Positions 47,115 to 59,636 of a DNA stretch of 64,000 nucleotides are shown piece by piece. Location: the NCBI GenBank assembly GCA_025330725.1, contig JAIWND010000005.1:682001-746000 (forward strand), in the 5' to 3' direction. Numbering within the stretch: the first letter of the stretch is position 1; each line of letters begins with the position of its first letter. The notes under the pieces were generated by a model, which saw only the letters and a list, made by a program, of their open reading frames with translations, was not told where the DNA came from and did no database searches. The stretch is from Chlamydoabsidia padenii. Its lineage: Eukaryota; Mucoromycota; Mucoromycetes; Mucorales; Cunninghamellaceae. The position numbers and the translations under genes are program-made.

Positions 47115-48340
47115 ATAATGTAGCATTGTCTTGTACTGGTTTACAATAAAAATATGCGGTGTTTGAAATAGTTTAAAGAAATGTGGTCCATTCTTGTCTT
47201 CTCTTAACTACTACTCTAAATAGATCTTGAAAAAAAAAAATGTAATCCGTTCAAGTGTGACGGATATTATATTCTTTTTAGTAAGCCAGGATTGCCAAGT
47301 CTTCGATTCAAACGATGCGTGCCACTAATCGATAGGATGACCCTTTTAGTGGTGCCCCACACAAACCTCGGCAGAGCCGGGATTTGAAAATCGACACTAA
47401 CTGCATATTTTTTTTTCCTTCCCCCCCCCTCATTTTTACTCTTCTCTGCATAAGGTCACACAAAACATATATTCTATCTCTTTCAAAAAGGGAATCAATA
47501 AGAATGGAAGTGTGCTCTAATGTTTATGTTTTAGTAATGATGGAAATGCCTGTGCGGAGGTGTGTATTTTCGGCGTTTTCCTTTTTTAGATTTTAGAGCA
47601 ACTGTCTCATGATATTCCCTTTGGGCCCCGGGTAATGTCTCGCAATCCACTTTCCCCCCCCAGGCTTTTGTTTTTGCGAATGTGTCTATTCGCTGATAAT
47701 TTGTTTATAGAGTTCCATGTTTTGGTGCACCTTCATCTCTTTTTAACCCCATTCATCTTCAACATTCTAGAAAACATACGTATAAACTTGCTTTTAAATA
47801 GTAATGAGACCTTAAAATAAACAATGACTTTGATCAATCTCTTTTTTATGCTTGTATCTGACACCTTCCAGATATTTAAAACGGCGCTTTAAAAGTTATT
47901 TGAGGGGAAACTGCAGAAGAAAAAAAAAAAAGTGGATTGTAAAGAAGATGGTTTAAACTCAATATAGCAAACGCTCTAACGTTACATCATAGACCAGGGG
48001 ATCGATTATGATGATGCTCCTTGATGATGAAGAGCTGTCTATATGCATTTAGAACGAGAAGACGGGGTCCCACATTTGACACAATGAAGACATGGTGTAA
48101 AAAGATATGATGTTTTATTTATTGCATTATATATAAAAAAGAAGAAGGGGACATACAATGGGAATATGATCAGAAGAGGGAATGTAGATTTTGATTGTCT
48201 ATTTACATAGGGCATGGGGTTGAGGTGTTTTTTTTTTTCGTGAGAGAGTGAGGGATATAGAGTAAATGAATATACAATGTGTAAAACAAACAAAGGTAAA
48301 AAGTGCAAACTAAGCTAAAGAGAGGAAGCATAAGAGTTGA
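47115..48340. other. Spacer between DIL gene and ECL1-like gene
   Basis: Contains an exact GCCGGGATTTGAAAA motif (47376-47390, plus) with no recognised gene after it; the ORFs at 47384, 47502 and 47635 are short, the last hydrophobic (61 codons). Possibly an unannotated small transcript. Confidence 0.35.
47376..47390 (+). promoter_or_regulatory. GCCGGGATTTGAAAA motif, orphan copy
   Basis: Strong copy of the recurrent motif. The nearest plus-strand ATG ORFs (47502, 30 codons; 47635, 61 codons) are unsupported. Confidence 0.3.
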
Positions 48341-48793
48341 TCAAGCAAAAGGAAGCCGTTTGGGTTGTTGACCAGTTGATTTGATTGTAGAGTCCAGATG
48401 AAGCACATCATCCGATAAAGAGGACGAGTATAACAAGGTGGTGGTAGGCCCATTAGTTGAATAGGTGCTTGGTAAAGGTGATAGAGTTGGTGATACCGAC
48501 GACATGGTCGAGGTCGATGATAATGCAGGTGATAGTGAGATCATGGAAGGAGACAGACTGGATCGACGACGAGGGAAGTCTTTTAAATCTGCAAAGTCAT
48601 AACCCAGCATAGGATGATGACTGATGGCATCTTGACGAAGGCATTCCTCTGAGCAATAAAGTGAATTCTATTACAAAAACAGTAAAGTAAAAAGTTAGTA
48701 AACTATTTGACAGGATACTTCTTTTTTATGCGAACTTACGGAGTAAGCTTGAATAGCCTTATCGCAAGTGGTGCACCATTGTAAGTCGCTCAT
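48341..48793 (-). CDS. ECL1-like small zinc protein (life-span regulatory factor type)
   Basis: ECL1-family mini-proteins of fungi link nutrient starvation, zinc/sulfur status and chronological life span. Exon 1 (48793-48740) MSDLQWCTTCDKAIQAYS joins exon 2 (48667-48341), which begins NSLYCSEECLRQDAISHHP. Together they give the compact C-x2-C ... C-x3-C finger typical of the family (CTTC and CSEEC). The rest is Ser/Thr/Pro-rich and disordered, with SRRRSS-like phosphosite context (FPRRRSSLSPSM). About 126 residues. A weaker alternative is an unrelated zinc mini-protein. Confidence 0.7.
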
Positions 48794-49344
48794 CGTAGTT
48801 GTGTTTATAGATTGGAGTTGTTGATTAGGTACCAAAGTTACACCGTGAAGGTAGAGAATGACGTTTATATAAAGATGTATATATTATATGACAAAGAAAA
48901 AGAAGAAAGAAGCGAAAAAAGAAAAAAGTTCTGTGAGATTTTATAGTGTCAGGTAAAAAAAGTTCCAGACTGATTTTTAAATGCCGCACCTCTCAGCCCT
49001 CACCGCTTCCCCCACCTGCTCAGTACACAAAAAAAGAAGTTGCCTGAAAAATGACCTGTTTTATGCCCATCCGCCATTTTGATTGGTCTAAAATAATGCA
49101 GATTGATCGTCCCCTCTTTTTTTTTCCCATGTAACCAACCCCCCAAAGTCAACCGGGCATTCAATCTAAAGACACACAGAGAGGACTGGCGGAGATTTAT
49201 ACATCCCCCGCACATCCATACAAAACACCCACGCTTCAGGAGACTGGATTTATAAAGTTGTATTATATTAAATAAAGAGGGTGGGAATTATATATAAAGA
49301 GTGATAGATGATGATGATGATAAGTAATGGTAATATATAAACTA
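48794..49344. other. Spacer between ECL1-like gene and ABCC gene
   Basis: GCGGCATTTAAAAA (minus orientation, 48974-48987) lies 180 bases before the ECL1-like start. The rest is AT-rich with no gene. Confidence 0.4.
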
Positions 49345-49597
49345 CTAGCTAATTGAACTACTACTATGCTGTGTTAATCCATATAGATGACTAGTGGTAT
49401 CCTTTAAGAGTTCCATTGGCCGTCCGATTTCAACTAATTCGCCTTCTTCAAAGACAGCAACCTAGTATATAAGAGGTGGGTCAATTCAAGTTCCCTTTTC
49501 ATATTGTTGATTTGGCTTACCCGATTATAGCTCAATGCATGATTGGGATTGTTGACAATCAAAAGGACAGTCTAACATCCATGTAAGTTAGTACATT

Positions 49598-49639
<42 letters not shown>

Positions 49640-52600
49640 GGTATGATGATGACGATGATGATATCAACCTACTTACCGAGTCAACCAGCTCCTCTTCGAT
49701 AATTCGTGTCATTTTCGGATGATCTTCATTTACTGCTTCTTCAATCACGACCAGTTTGACAGCATCCAGAAGGAAGGCGCGCGCCATGGCCAAGAGTTGT
49801 TTGTCACTGGTCGAAAGCACCGATTGATTGTCTTGTGTGATGGTCATGTCCAGATCGTAAATTATTCCTTCATGCGGGTCGTCTTCGGGCCTGGCCAAAT
49901 GGACCCGGTAGAGCGCCTGCCAAAGTTCGTAGTCATCATATTCTCCAAATGGATCCAAGTTGCTCCGTACCTATTCATAGCATAATTAAAATAAAACCAA
50001 TAAATTAGTTTGTTCAATTGTACAAAAAGTTGACTTTCATACTTACGGTGTCACCAATAAAATCACAATCTTTAGCGATAAAAGTGATCCTTGATCGCAG
50101 ATCTTCAATTCCAATCTAAATGTGCATATATAAATATAGTTTCAGTACATTATGTTTAATTTGCCATGTTGTTACTTAATATTTGATTACCCATGCGATG
50201 TTTACTCCGTCGATCTTGATAGAGCCACGTAACGGGTCGAGGAACCTAAACAGACAAAGCACCAAGCCATTTCGTTCTCCGCCACCCACCAGAGCCATTT
50301 TTTCACCAGGAAGTACCGTAAAGGACACGTGTTTAAGAATGCATTCATCTGATGTACCAATCATCAAATCACGTACTTGAATTGCTGCAGATGTTGGCCA
50401 CTATAGAGATTGAGAGCAACCACTCTATGAGTTACGTGCTTTTACACTAACCCCAATCCCTCCTTTTTTTTTTTTCTGTCTTACCGCTGCTGGAGGTCGT
50501 GATCCATCTAATACACCAGGAGGTTCTTGTGGCATTTCCATATATTCATTGATATGTTGCACCGCATCAAAATGCATCCCAGCTACTGATGATTGTCGCA
50601 TTATCCAATAAACATATTCCAAAAGACTTGATGCCAAGGTCAAAACTATGCCTGCCAATCCTGCATCCAGTTGATCCATCTTGTATACCAGCAGGACACC
50701 AAGAAAGAGAGACAAAGAAGCACCAATGAATTCTACACGGATAAACAACCATCTATAACAAGTAAAAGTATGAGGTGAGTTGTCAACAGAATAGAATATG
50801 ACCAACACTTACCTATTCGTTGTCCACAACAGATAAAACGGTCGCATGGTATCATCCAGTAGTTGATACATTTTCTTCATCATTTGTTGTTGTTTTCCAT
50901 ATGCCCGAATGGTGACCAACCCAGCCAAAGAGTCGGTATACACGCTGTAAACCAGAGGTCGAGTGTCTGTTTCAAGTTTCTTAAGTCGATGGGATGCACC
51001 AATATAAGTAGAGCCATAAAAACAATAGAAGAAGACAGCAATAGCCATCGCAATAAAAAAGTGGGGTAGAATAATCCCAATGGTTACCACAATCCCCACA
51101 ATGCCGATTACCGTTTGAATCAGAAAGTTGATATGGAGCCCTAAGTTTGTGTCGATTGTTTCCACATCCTTCCCAAATCGAAGCATGATGTCTTTTGTTG
51201 ATGTTGTTTCGAAAAACTGTAGTGGTGCCCGGCTTACAGATTGCAGTAGACCAAGGAAGAGACGATGTGAGGCACGGAGAGATCCTCTATATTGAATAAT
51301 CGTTCGTATAAAGTTGAAGCCGACAGTTACAAAGCTAAGGCCAAGGTAGATGAGAATGTAGTGCTGCACCGACATAGTATCCCATCCGAGGATGAAGGAT
51401 GAACGAGACGACGAGGTCGACCATACCTATTAGAAGTAGTTGTGAAAGGGAAGGTTAGTATCAGTGTATTGTTATCCAAATTTGTTGTATTTGGCACGTG
51501 TTACCTTCCTTTAGCCAATAGCATTCACCTAGAGCAGATACTCTCGTCAGGACAGTCAACAATACCGCAGATAACCAGAAGAGCCAACCACCACATGCCG
51601 TAAAGTAAGTCGCATAAGCTAGATCCCGTGACACCGTTGTGGTTCGATGAGATCCGTCGTCCGTTTCCAAGATTGAATCACGCATTATTGATCCAGCATC
51701 AAAGTAGTCTTCTTCCACCAATCGATTACCTGCACTTCCGACTAATGCATCTATACCACCGCTTCCATCGTCAACCGATTGATGATCGTCCGTTTTCAGC
51801 GCAGCATTAGAATCATCACCCCCATCATTTTTATTAATGCTATTGGAGTACGTAGAGTTGTGATGTTGCAAATAGTCCGCAATGTATTCGTCTTGATCAA
51901 CAAGTCGGATCTTGGCAGGTGTCGACATTGATACAATGAGTTTCGTCCGCTGTGCCCACAAACCGAGTTTGTAACGTGTGGCGATAATGAGTGTTCGACC
52001 TTTCATTAATCCAAAAGAGCCATCATCCAAAGTGCACCGTTCCAATAACAAGTTGGCCAATTCAGCGTCCATGTTTGTAAAGATATCGTCGATGAGAAGT
52101 GTCTTTGCTTTTGAAAACATGGCCCGAGCGAGTGATATCTTGGCCTTTAACGTATCTAGTACACCAGCATAACAAAGAAGAGATTAGTATTTCATTTCTG
52201 ATGTACTTGTATCGTTTCACTTTTTTTTTCCATTACCTGACAATGTTGTTCCATTTTCCCCCACCTGAGTCAAATCACCGTTTTCCAGCAATGATAAATC
52301 CTTGATCAGGTTGCATTGAAGAAGTACAGATCGATACCGAATGTCGTCCCATTGTTCCCAAAACAAAATGTTGGCCCTGATCGTACCTGTTTCAAACCAA
52401 GGTGTTTGTGATACGTACGCCACCTTGAGTAAGGAGAGTGAAGGGTGATGTTGATCGCGTGTTATGGTTCCGTGACCAGGTGTTAAGAATCGAGACGGTA
52501 GGATAGCCTGACCCTGGAATGCCGCACCTTCTTCACCGAGTAATGCATGAAGTAACCGAGTTTTACCAGTGGCGGAAGGACCGGTGATGATGGAGAGTTC

Positions 52601-55507
52601 ACCAGGTGGAAAATCGAATGTCGGTACCATCATTGTCATGTGGCCAGGAGCGAGAGGGGTGTTGATAAATGTTGATCCACTTGGTGATAGAATGTTGGTT
52701 CGATGATGAGAATGAGGATGATGGTCTTGATACTTTTGTTGATCCGAGCTCATTTTAAATATACCGCCTACAAATCCAACCCTAACTTGTTCTTCGTAAG
52801 ATCGATTTTGGCTGTTGTAGAACAATGATGATGATGATGATAGTCCGTCGGTGTCGACGTTTGCATAATTGTTGATTCCATTAGTGTCCATATGTTCTGA
52901 TGCGTGCAAAAAGGTGTAGATCCGATCGAGACTGACCCTCGATTCATGATAGGCCATAAATGCTTGGGGCATGATGTTCAAAGGATCTCGAAGCATTCCA
53001 AAAAGAACCACGCTAACAAATGCAGTGCTAAAAAAACAAGACGATGTTAGAATTAAAGTGAAGATTTGTTCAAAATGATTACTTACCTAGCATCGAGTTT
53101 GTTGCCTTGGACCAAGGTGTACCAAGCAAAAGAGACGGTGGTGACAAAGATGGGAGTAGCAAACCAGATCAAACCGAGAAGAGTATTTTGGCTATAGAAT
53201 TTAATCAGCTGTACAAGTTCTTCCCCACGAGCAGTCTAAAATATTATCATAACGAATCAGTAAAAGCGTTATAGTGAGATAAAACCATCACATTTTTTCT
53301 TCTTACCATAATCATTTCTTCCCATTTACGTTCCCAAGCCAAGAATTTTGTAGACTTGATGCCCTTACAAAAGCCCCACAATAGTTGTATGCGCCATGAT
53401 TTTGCTTCACCAAGTCGTTTTTGCACCATTGTCAGCTTCCTGCTGATAAGATGAGTCATAGGTAAGGTCACTGTCATTACCACCAATCCCACAAAGAAGG
53501 AATAGCCGAGAATATGATAAAGGAAGAGGATGCCGGCAGTGATTTCGAGAGGACAGGTGTAAAAGATCTAGAGATGAGAATCATGTTAGTTTGAATCCCT
53601 TTTACCATCATCAACTTTATTATGGTCAACTTACATGTAAATGGGAAGCCAGTTCAGCTAGTCGTTCAACATCATGGCTTAGTAATTTTGCACCATAATG
53701 AGGACGCGCTTCTCCATTGCTGTTCAAAGTTGCTGTTGTAGTTGCTGCAGATGTTATCATGTGATCCGCAGTAGATGTCGGGTCAGAGTTGAGAAGTTTT
53801 CCATCCAACATCCATCCACCTCCAGTTTTTCCATAATAAGGCATCTTCAATGTGTGCGAGTAAATTGCAGTGTCCAGCATATTAGTGATAGATACATGCC
53901 AACGTCGCCCCCATAGCAATGTTTGTGAAGCCACCAATGTACTAAGGATGCCACACCCAAATATAGCAAAACAATAGAGGTAACCTGTGTAATAGGGTTT
54001 GTCTTGAGGATCCTGGATATACTTTAGCAAATGTTGAAGGAAGAAAGGATTGGCGTAATGGAATAGGACGGCGGAGATAGCGGTGATAAATTGTAGCACC
54101 ACAGATTGACGATTTGCTCGGTAGATTTGACGAGCAAGTGACCAGGAAGATGGTTGTGTTGAATTCTGTGTTCTTGTAGTGTTGATGTTTGTTGGTAAAG
54201 ATGTTGATGCTGCTGCTGTTGTTGTTGATGTCGTCGATATATTGATAGGTGATCTGAATGCTGATGATGCCGAATTGCAGACAGACTGGAAATGTCTATC
54301 GTTTTCCTGTGATCGCAAACGAAGTGGTAAAGCCCATAGTTGATCTGAGCCTAGATGTTGTTTGCTAGAGTTGGCATGCAAAAGGAGAGGATTCATCCAA
54401 CGGAAGGTGATGCGGGAGAGTGGTGATGCATTTGCTTCGAGACTAAGTATGCGGCCCTAAAATAAACATGTCCAAAAAGAGTAATAATAAAAAACAATCA
54501 ATATGTCAGTAAGTGAAGATCGATCATTTATGGACATTAGGACACATGATACGTCTTTGCATCACTTACATTTCGTACCACCCGGCCATCATGAAGTACC
54601 ATGACACCATCATCTGTATCATCAAAGTCCAAGAGTTCACCTTGATCCAATTCAGAGGGCGCCGTAGCACTTGCAGTCCATAAAATGAGGTTAATCGCCA
54701 AATTGGTCACAGCAAAGGATATTTCAATAGTCCACGAGGTCAGCCAATGGTCATCATGAGAGATAACAAAGTAAGAGAAGCACCGTAAGAAGGAAGAGGT
54801 AATGGCCAAGGAATAAAACAACAAAAAGTGATAGTTGTAAAGTGTGAATTTCGAAGGAGAGAGGGAATCTGAGGGAGTTGTGAATGATCTGATCACCAGT
54901 ACAAGAATATATACCTGTTGAGTAATAATGTTAGCTTTAATATCACCATCATCATCATCTATTAATGACTTACCCTAGGTAAGATAGCCAAACTTGGAGC
55001 CACAATTTGATAAAGAGCAGTACTATGTTCATCGGAGTCGTGATCCAAAATAACGCTTTCCAATCGCCAAGCAAACAAAAAAGCCCAGGAGCATATTTCA
55101 AACAAGACAAACACCAACATGAAGAGGATTCGGCGCAGTATAAAGGATGATTGAGTAGTTGGTAAACGCAAGTAGTCTGCTTCATTATGTGATCTTGTGG
55201 TACGATAATGGCGTCTAATGTTCCAAATCAATGATAAGAAGAGAAACGCCATTGGTAAGATAGCGTCCATCACCCTAAATAACAACAACAAACAAAGTAA
55301 AACCGTCGATGAGTATCAAGATGTAGTAGTAGTAGTAGTAGTAGTGAGATGGAATTGGTTTTACGTTTCCCGGATACAGGCATCAGGTTCCAGGATAGGT
55401 TGATTGTTCTATAAACAGGATAAAATATCATTAGTAAAGTTAAAGAGACGATATGGATTGTTTACCTGCCGCATGGAGCTACCACAAAAAGGTGCGACGA
55501 AGACCAT
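49345..55507 (-). CDS. ABCC (MRP)-type ABC protein with degenerate nucleotide-binding domains
   Basis: Full-size ABCC layout over about eighteen exons: an N-terminal extra membrane domain, membrane domain 1, NBD1, membrane domain 2, NBD2. The first exon MVFVAPFCGSSMRQ recalls the ABCC N-terminus. NBD1 keeps a Walker A (GPSATGKT) and Q-loop (YVSQTPWF), but its signature is LSDTLKAKI instead of LSGGQ, its Walker B ends LLIDDIFTNMD, and the H-loop His is Arg (IIATRYK). In NBD2 nearly everything is changed: Walker A reads GGGERNGL (no Lys), the Q-loop Gln is Lys (FIAKDCDF), the signature is LSTSDKQL, the Walker B end is VVIEEAV, and the H-loop His is Asn (LIVNNPNH). Frames and splice sites are intact. 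Either a pseudo-transporter with another role or one that uses a single weak site. Confidence 0.85.
49600..49637. repeat. Poly-A tract, 38 bases, in ABCC intron
   Basis: T-tract on the sense strand, within an intron of the NBD2 region. Confidence 0.9.
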
Positions 55508-55809
55508 TAAAGAGAAGATCGTTTAGATATTTGGCACAGCAGTAGGAAGTTTGTTAATAAAGGAGTAAACTAAGGGGATAGTGAGCAATGGTGCAAAAAG
55601 TAAAAAGAATGGAAGAAACGACAGAAAGAAAGGAAAGAAAAAGAAAGAGGGGTAAAAAGATGACTTTGATCTTTTTTTGGCGACATGCATTGCACCAAAA
55701 AAAAAAAAAAAAAAAAAAAAAAAAAGCGGCCTTTCAAAATTATTTGTTTCCTTCTCCCCCCCCCCCTTTTTTTTTTTCTTCTTCCCTCTTCTTTATTCCA
55801 ACACACGAC
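55508..55809. promoter_or_regulatory. Divergent promoter, ABCC (-) / FAAP100-like (+)
   Basis: 302 bases between starts. Holds a 29-A run (about 55697-55725) followed directly by GCGGCCTTTCAAAAT (55726-55740), 70 bases before the FAAP100-like start, and a C/T-rich block. Confidence 0.4.
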
Positions 55810-57443
55810 ATGCACTTGGCACCTGTTACAACTGTTGGATCATACCATACTCATTCCTCTAATTCTCAGCTGTATTACTATAACGAACAAGATCTGACGT
55901 TGGTGTTTTGTCAAGACTCGAAACAGTACCACCTTCTCCGTCACGATGCCACGTTAATGGAGGTAAAACTAATTCTGATCGAATGTTTCCATAAGATTTA
56001 CTAACAAACCTTTTTGTATTAGGAAAATAGTATCGATGTTGATTTTTTTTCGGTTTTCCCCATGTTGAATTGCGGTTTGTTAATTGTTACTGTTGACCAG
56101 GACATTATTGCTTACAAAATCTTGGTAAATGACACACGGACGGACGACGAGTAAGTATCCAAAGAGGAAACAATGACTAGAGACTTACGGGGTATTAATC
56201 AGTGTCTTCTTTTTATGACTATAAAATAGTCAAGGTCCTGCTACGAAGAAACCAAGGCTTGACAACAACTCGACCTATATAAAACTATTCCAGGCAAAAG
56301 GTGCTCTGGACTGGGTGCAACATGTGGACTCTACAACACTTTATGCGTTTTCTGTGGCATCAAATTGCATATATATTTACGACTTTAACTCAGCACAATA
56401 TGAAACGATTCCACTATCACAACAACTCGCTCATTCTTTATCAACCTCTCGACCTTCTTGTTTCAGCAATATCGAATTCGGATCCGAGAAAATGACGTGT
56501 ATGGATCCCATCTTTGCCGATCACTTTGGTATCAACAGGTATTCCTCAAAATGATTGATCAAGTGCATACAAACTAACTAACTTTCTTTCTGTCTTTTAC
56601 TTAGCTCTGATGGTGTCTTTATGGGATTTGAAAATGGTTACATCTTTTATGCACCTCGGTATAACATGTCTGAAGATACTGTGATGCTTACTCAGATTCA
56701 GGTAAATTGAACATGACAAAACTCCTCTCCTTTCTAATTGATGATTATTTATACATTTGTAGTTTGAAGCAATTGTTGGAATCCATGACTGTCATAGTGC
56801 AGCAGGAGACAGTGACAATGTGGTGACGGGGAAAGACTTGCTGATCTTTGTAGGGTAAAGACTAATCACACTGGAATATTATCTCTGTTGTAGAATGTTA
56901 CTAACCAACAATTGTGCTTATATCTTAATAGATCAAAGGGCACCATACATATATACTTTAAAACTATACTGGATGATTCTCGTCAAGTGATCCATTATAA
57001 AGAATTCTCCTTGCCATCTTTTGTAGTGTCTATATCATTCGCCAAGGTAAATGATTACTTTTCTTCAGCACTATAACTACTAACTTTTTGATTCTTGTTA
57101 GGATTCTCCATCAGCACTTGTATTTTGTAAAAACAGCATGTTATATTTAATCGAATTCCGCCAATCAACAACTCAAGTGCATCAGAAAAAGGCAGGTAAG
57201 GTCAGCTCTAAATATTATTGGGGGAAAAGTAAGAGTACTAACTACTGCCTCTTTAGATATTGTCTTGACACTCACTCAGCTACAGTCATCTGAAGACATC
57301 TACTCCATACAGTATATCAAGAAACATCAACAAGTCATTACTTATCAGGTCATATCAAGTACTGGACAGTTTACTACTTGTAAAGTGGATCTTGGGTAAG
57401 CTGGGAATCATACTAATAGAGTCTAGTAAGGTGTTGCTAATCT

Positions 57444-57494
<51 letters not shown>

Positions 57495-58142
57495 GATCTT
57501 CTCCTGTCTTGGTCACTCGAACGCCACACAGTCTCAAAAAATCAATTAACAACACTTTAGCCGAACTAAATGAACTGGAATCAAGTCAAATCAACATGGA
57601 TGTGTATCACGAGGTAATGAGGATATGCGTAAATCAAAAAAAGGTCATAAAATCAATACAAGTACTCACTCGGCATCTCTACTAGGACATTAATCACCAG
57701 CTAATATCTCTTAACAGAATTCTCCATACTCTCCAAAATGCATCACTCAAAAAGAAGAAAAGCAATTCTGGTGAATTCGATTTTAAAATCGTCCCGGTCG
57801 TAAAACGAGCACCTATCACCGGCCAACCACAACCTTGTCTTCGACTTACGATCCAGACGAAACTACTCCTAGATTGGACTGACTGGTATTGTAAGTAAGG
57901 CATATTTATCTGAACAAATGTTTGATGTGACGTTAATGACATATTTGTTTGATACTACTAGTGAACATCGACATGGAACACCAACGTACAACCAAGCAGG
58001 AATCTGACTCTTATGCATTGGATCGCCCTGAGTATATGGTCGGGAAATCAATATTATTGCCTTTAAATGGGTTCGAACATGACGAAGACGCTACTGGAGC
58101 TATACAAACTTGGTAAGATGTCAATGGTGTGTAATAAAGGGT

Positions 58143-58181
<39 letters not shown>

Positions 58182-59492
58182 GCTCAATTACTGACATTGA
58201 ATTACTCTTATTTTGTAGGGAACGCGATCTGGAATTGGACCCGCAACAACACCCTTTGCCTTTGAATATAAATGTTTCGATCTGCATGAATATGGACACA
58301 AGCAGAGCAATCGACAAGGACACGCCAATACTCGAACACCTACCCATCAGCAACAATGCCTCAAGTAAGTATATGAAAAAAAAAAAAAAAGATGGACTCA
58401 ATATAACTAATTGTTTTGTTTGGCGACATGATTTAGATAGTCGTATACACTTTCCTGTGACATCGTTGGTGGTGGACTCTTTACACTTTGCAACACCTCT
58501 GACGACTTACCAGAAGCAACAGCTAAAGAAAAATGGTATCCGGGATTTGACAAAGATAATGCACCAGAGCTGGGAATACTCATCGACCAACAAGCTTCTA
58601 AAAATGGATAACAAGGTAAAAGAAAAAAGAAAAAGAAAAAGAAAGGTACCAAATGTCGGGAAAATATCTTACATTAACGGGGCTTGTTTTTGATAGACTT
58701 TGTACAATCTTCCCAGGTATGAAACCTCCAATATACGATTACGATTTGTGGCACCAACTAACATTGACACATCATATCGATCCATTATGCCTACATTGTT
58801 ATCAGAAGGCAAAACAAGGTAAATCATCAACATCATCATCTTCTCCTTTATCTTATTGCTTAAATCTGTCGACAAACTTTTTTTTTTTTTTTAGTGACGA
58901 AGTTAGGAACTTGATTGACGATGCAGAACATGCGTATTTAATATTAGCAACTCACCCTATGGATCCTGTTGCTATAGCTATGTCAAAAGGTAACAAGAAT
59001 ACATTCTAATCGAGCTTTGTGGTTTAATCATCTTTACTTTAATTTTTTGGTCAGTTGATGGCATAGGACCTCCTGGCATTGACCTATACGTGAACATACA
59101 ATTGCGGTGTCTTAATACTTTGGTCTTGATCAAGATAGAAGAAGCTCTACTATCCAGGATACAGCCATACACTAAAAGCGATGATGATGACGGTGGTATC
59201 AACGCTGATGAACATAATAGGTCTTCGAATAACATTGGTAAGATTTTGATGATAATCGATGAATGTATTCTAAACACTGTTTTTTTATGTACTCTTAGAT
59301 TCTACTACATTTTACAAGACTTATCAGCAATTGGAAGGACAACTGGACTCTTTGGAGAAGCATTACCAACGGCATCATCAAGGAAAAGAAGCTGACAGGG
59401 ACGATATTTGGCATAGTCTTCAAGCGACATGGGATCTATCACGGAAGGTCCATCATGACAGATGGCTCTCTCTTTATGATTTTAATGTATGA
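55810..59492 (+). CDS. FAAP100-like Fanconi anaemia core-complex protein
   Basis: FAAP100 is a scaffold of the FANCB-FANCL-FAAP100 catalytic module that ubiquitinates FANCD2-FANCI in crosslink repair. About seventeen exons join in frame. The N-terminal half has propeller-type repeats ending in SSDGVFMGFENGYIFYA, DLLIFVGSKGTIHIYF, FSLPSFVVSISF and SMLYLIEF. Next comes VISSTGQFTTCKVDL followed by a predicted coiled coil (INNTLAELNELESSQINM). The C-terminal half has beta-rich blocks (QPCLRLTIQTKLLLDWTDWY; LPLNINVSICMNMD; FPVTSLVVDSLHF; GPPGIDLYVNIQL) and a final helix-rich end (DDIWHSLQATWDLSRKVHHD). This order and spacing match human FAAP100 as I recall it, for example LSAKGRLMTCSLDL just before its coiled coil. 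Sequence identity is low, so a profile search is needed. Contains a (TA)n repeat and a 43-T tract in introns. Confidence 0.65.
57448..57490 (+). repeat. Poly-T tract, 43 bases, before a 3' splice site
   Basis: Sits just before AATAG acceptor in an intron of the FAAP100-like gene. Confidence 0.95.
58147..58180 (+). repeat. (TA)n microsatellite in FAAP100-like intron
   Basis: About sixteen TA units in an intron with the donor GTAAGATG upstream and a TTGTAG acceptor downstream. Confidence 0.9.
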
Positions 59493-59549
59493 TATAGATA
59501 AATAAAACTTTATTCACTCCACCCACTTCATCGCTCCCAAAAGAAGACA

Positions 59550-59561
59550 GCGGGATTTGAA
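59550..59561 (+). promoter_or_regulatory. GCGGGATTTGAA motif upstream of CHL1
   Basis: Exact copy of the recurrent motif, 75 bases before the CHL1 start codon and 57 bases after the FAAP100-like stop. Confidence 0.4.
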
Positions 59562-59636
59562 TTATTTAATCTTGAACTTGCCCTCTCTCTCTGTCTACTT
59601 TAATTTTACAATTTCACTTCTTTATAATGTCAAACC

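Noticed and set aside
47635..47820. 61-codon hydrophobic plus ORF downstream of an orphan motif copy
   Set aside because: Could be real but composition is that of AT-rich translation; kept only as a note in the spacer.
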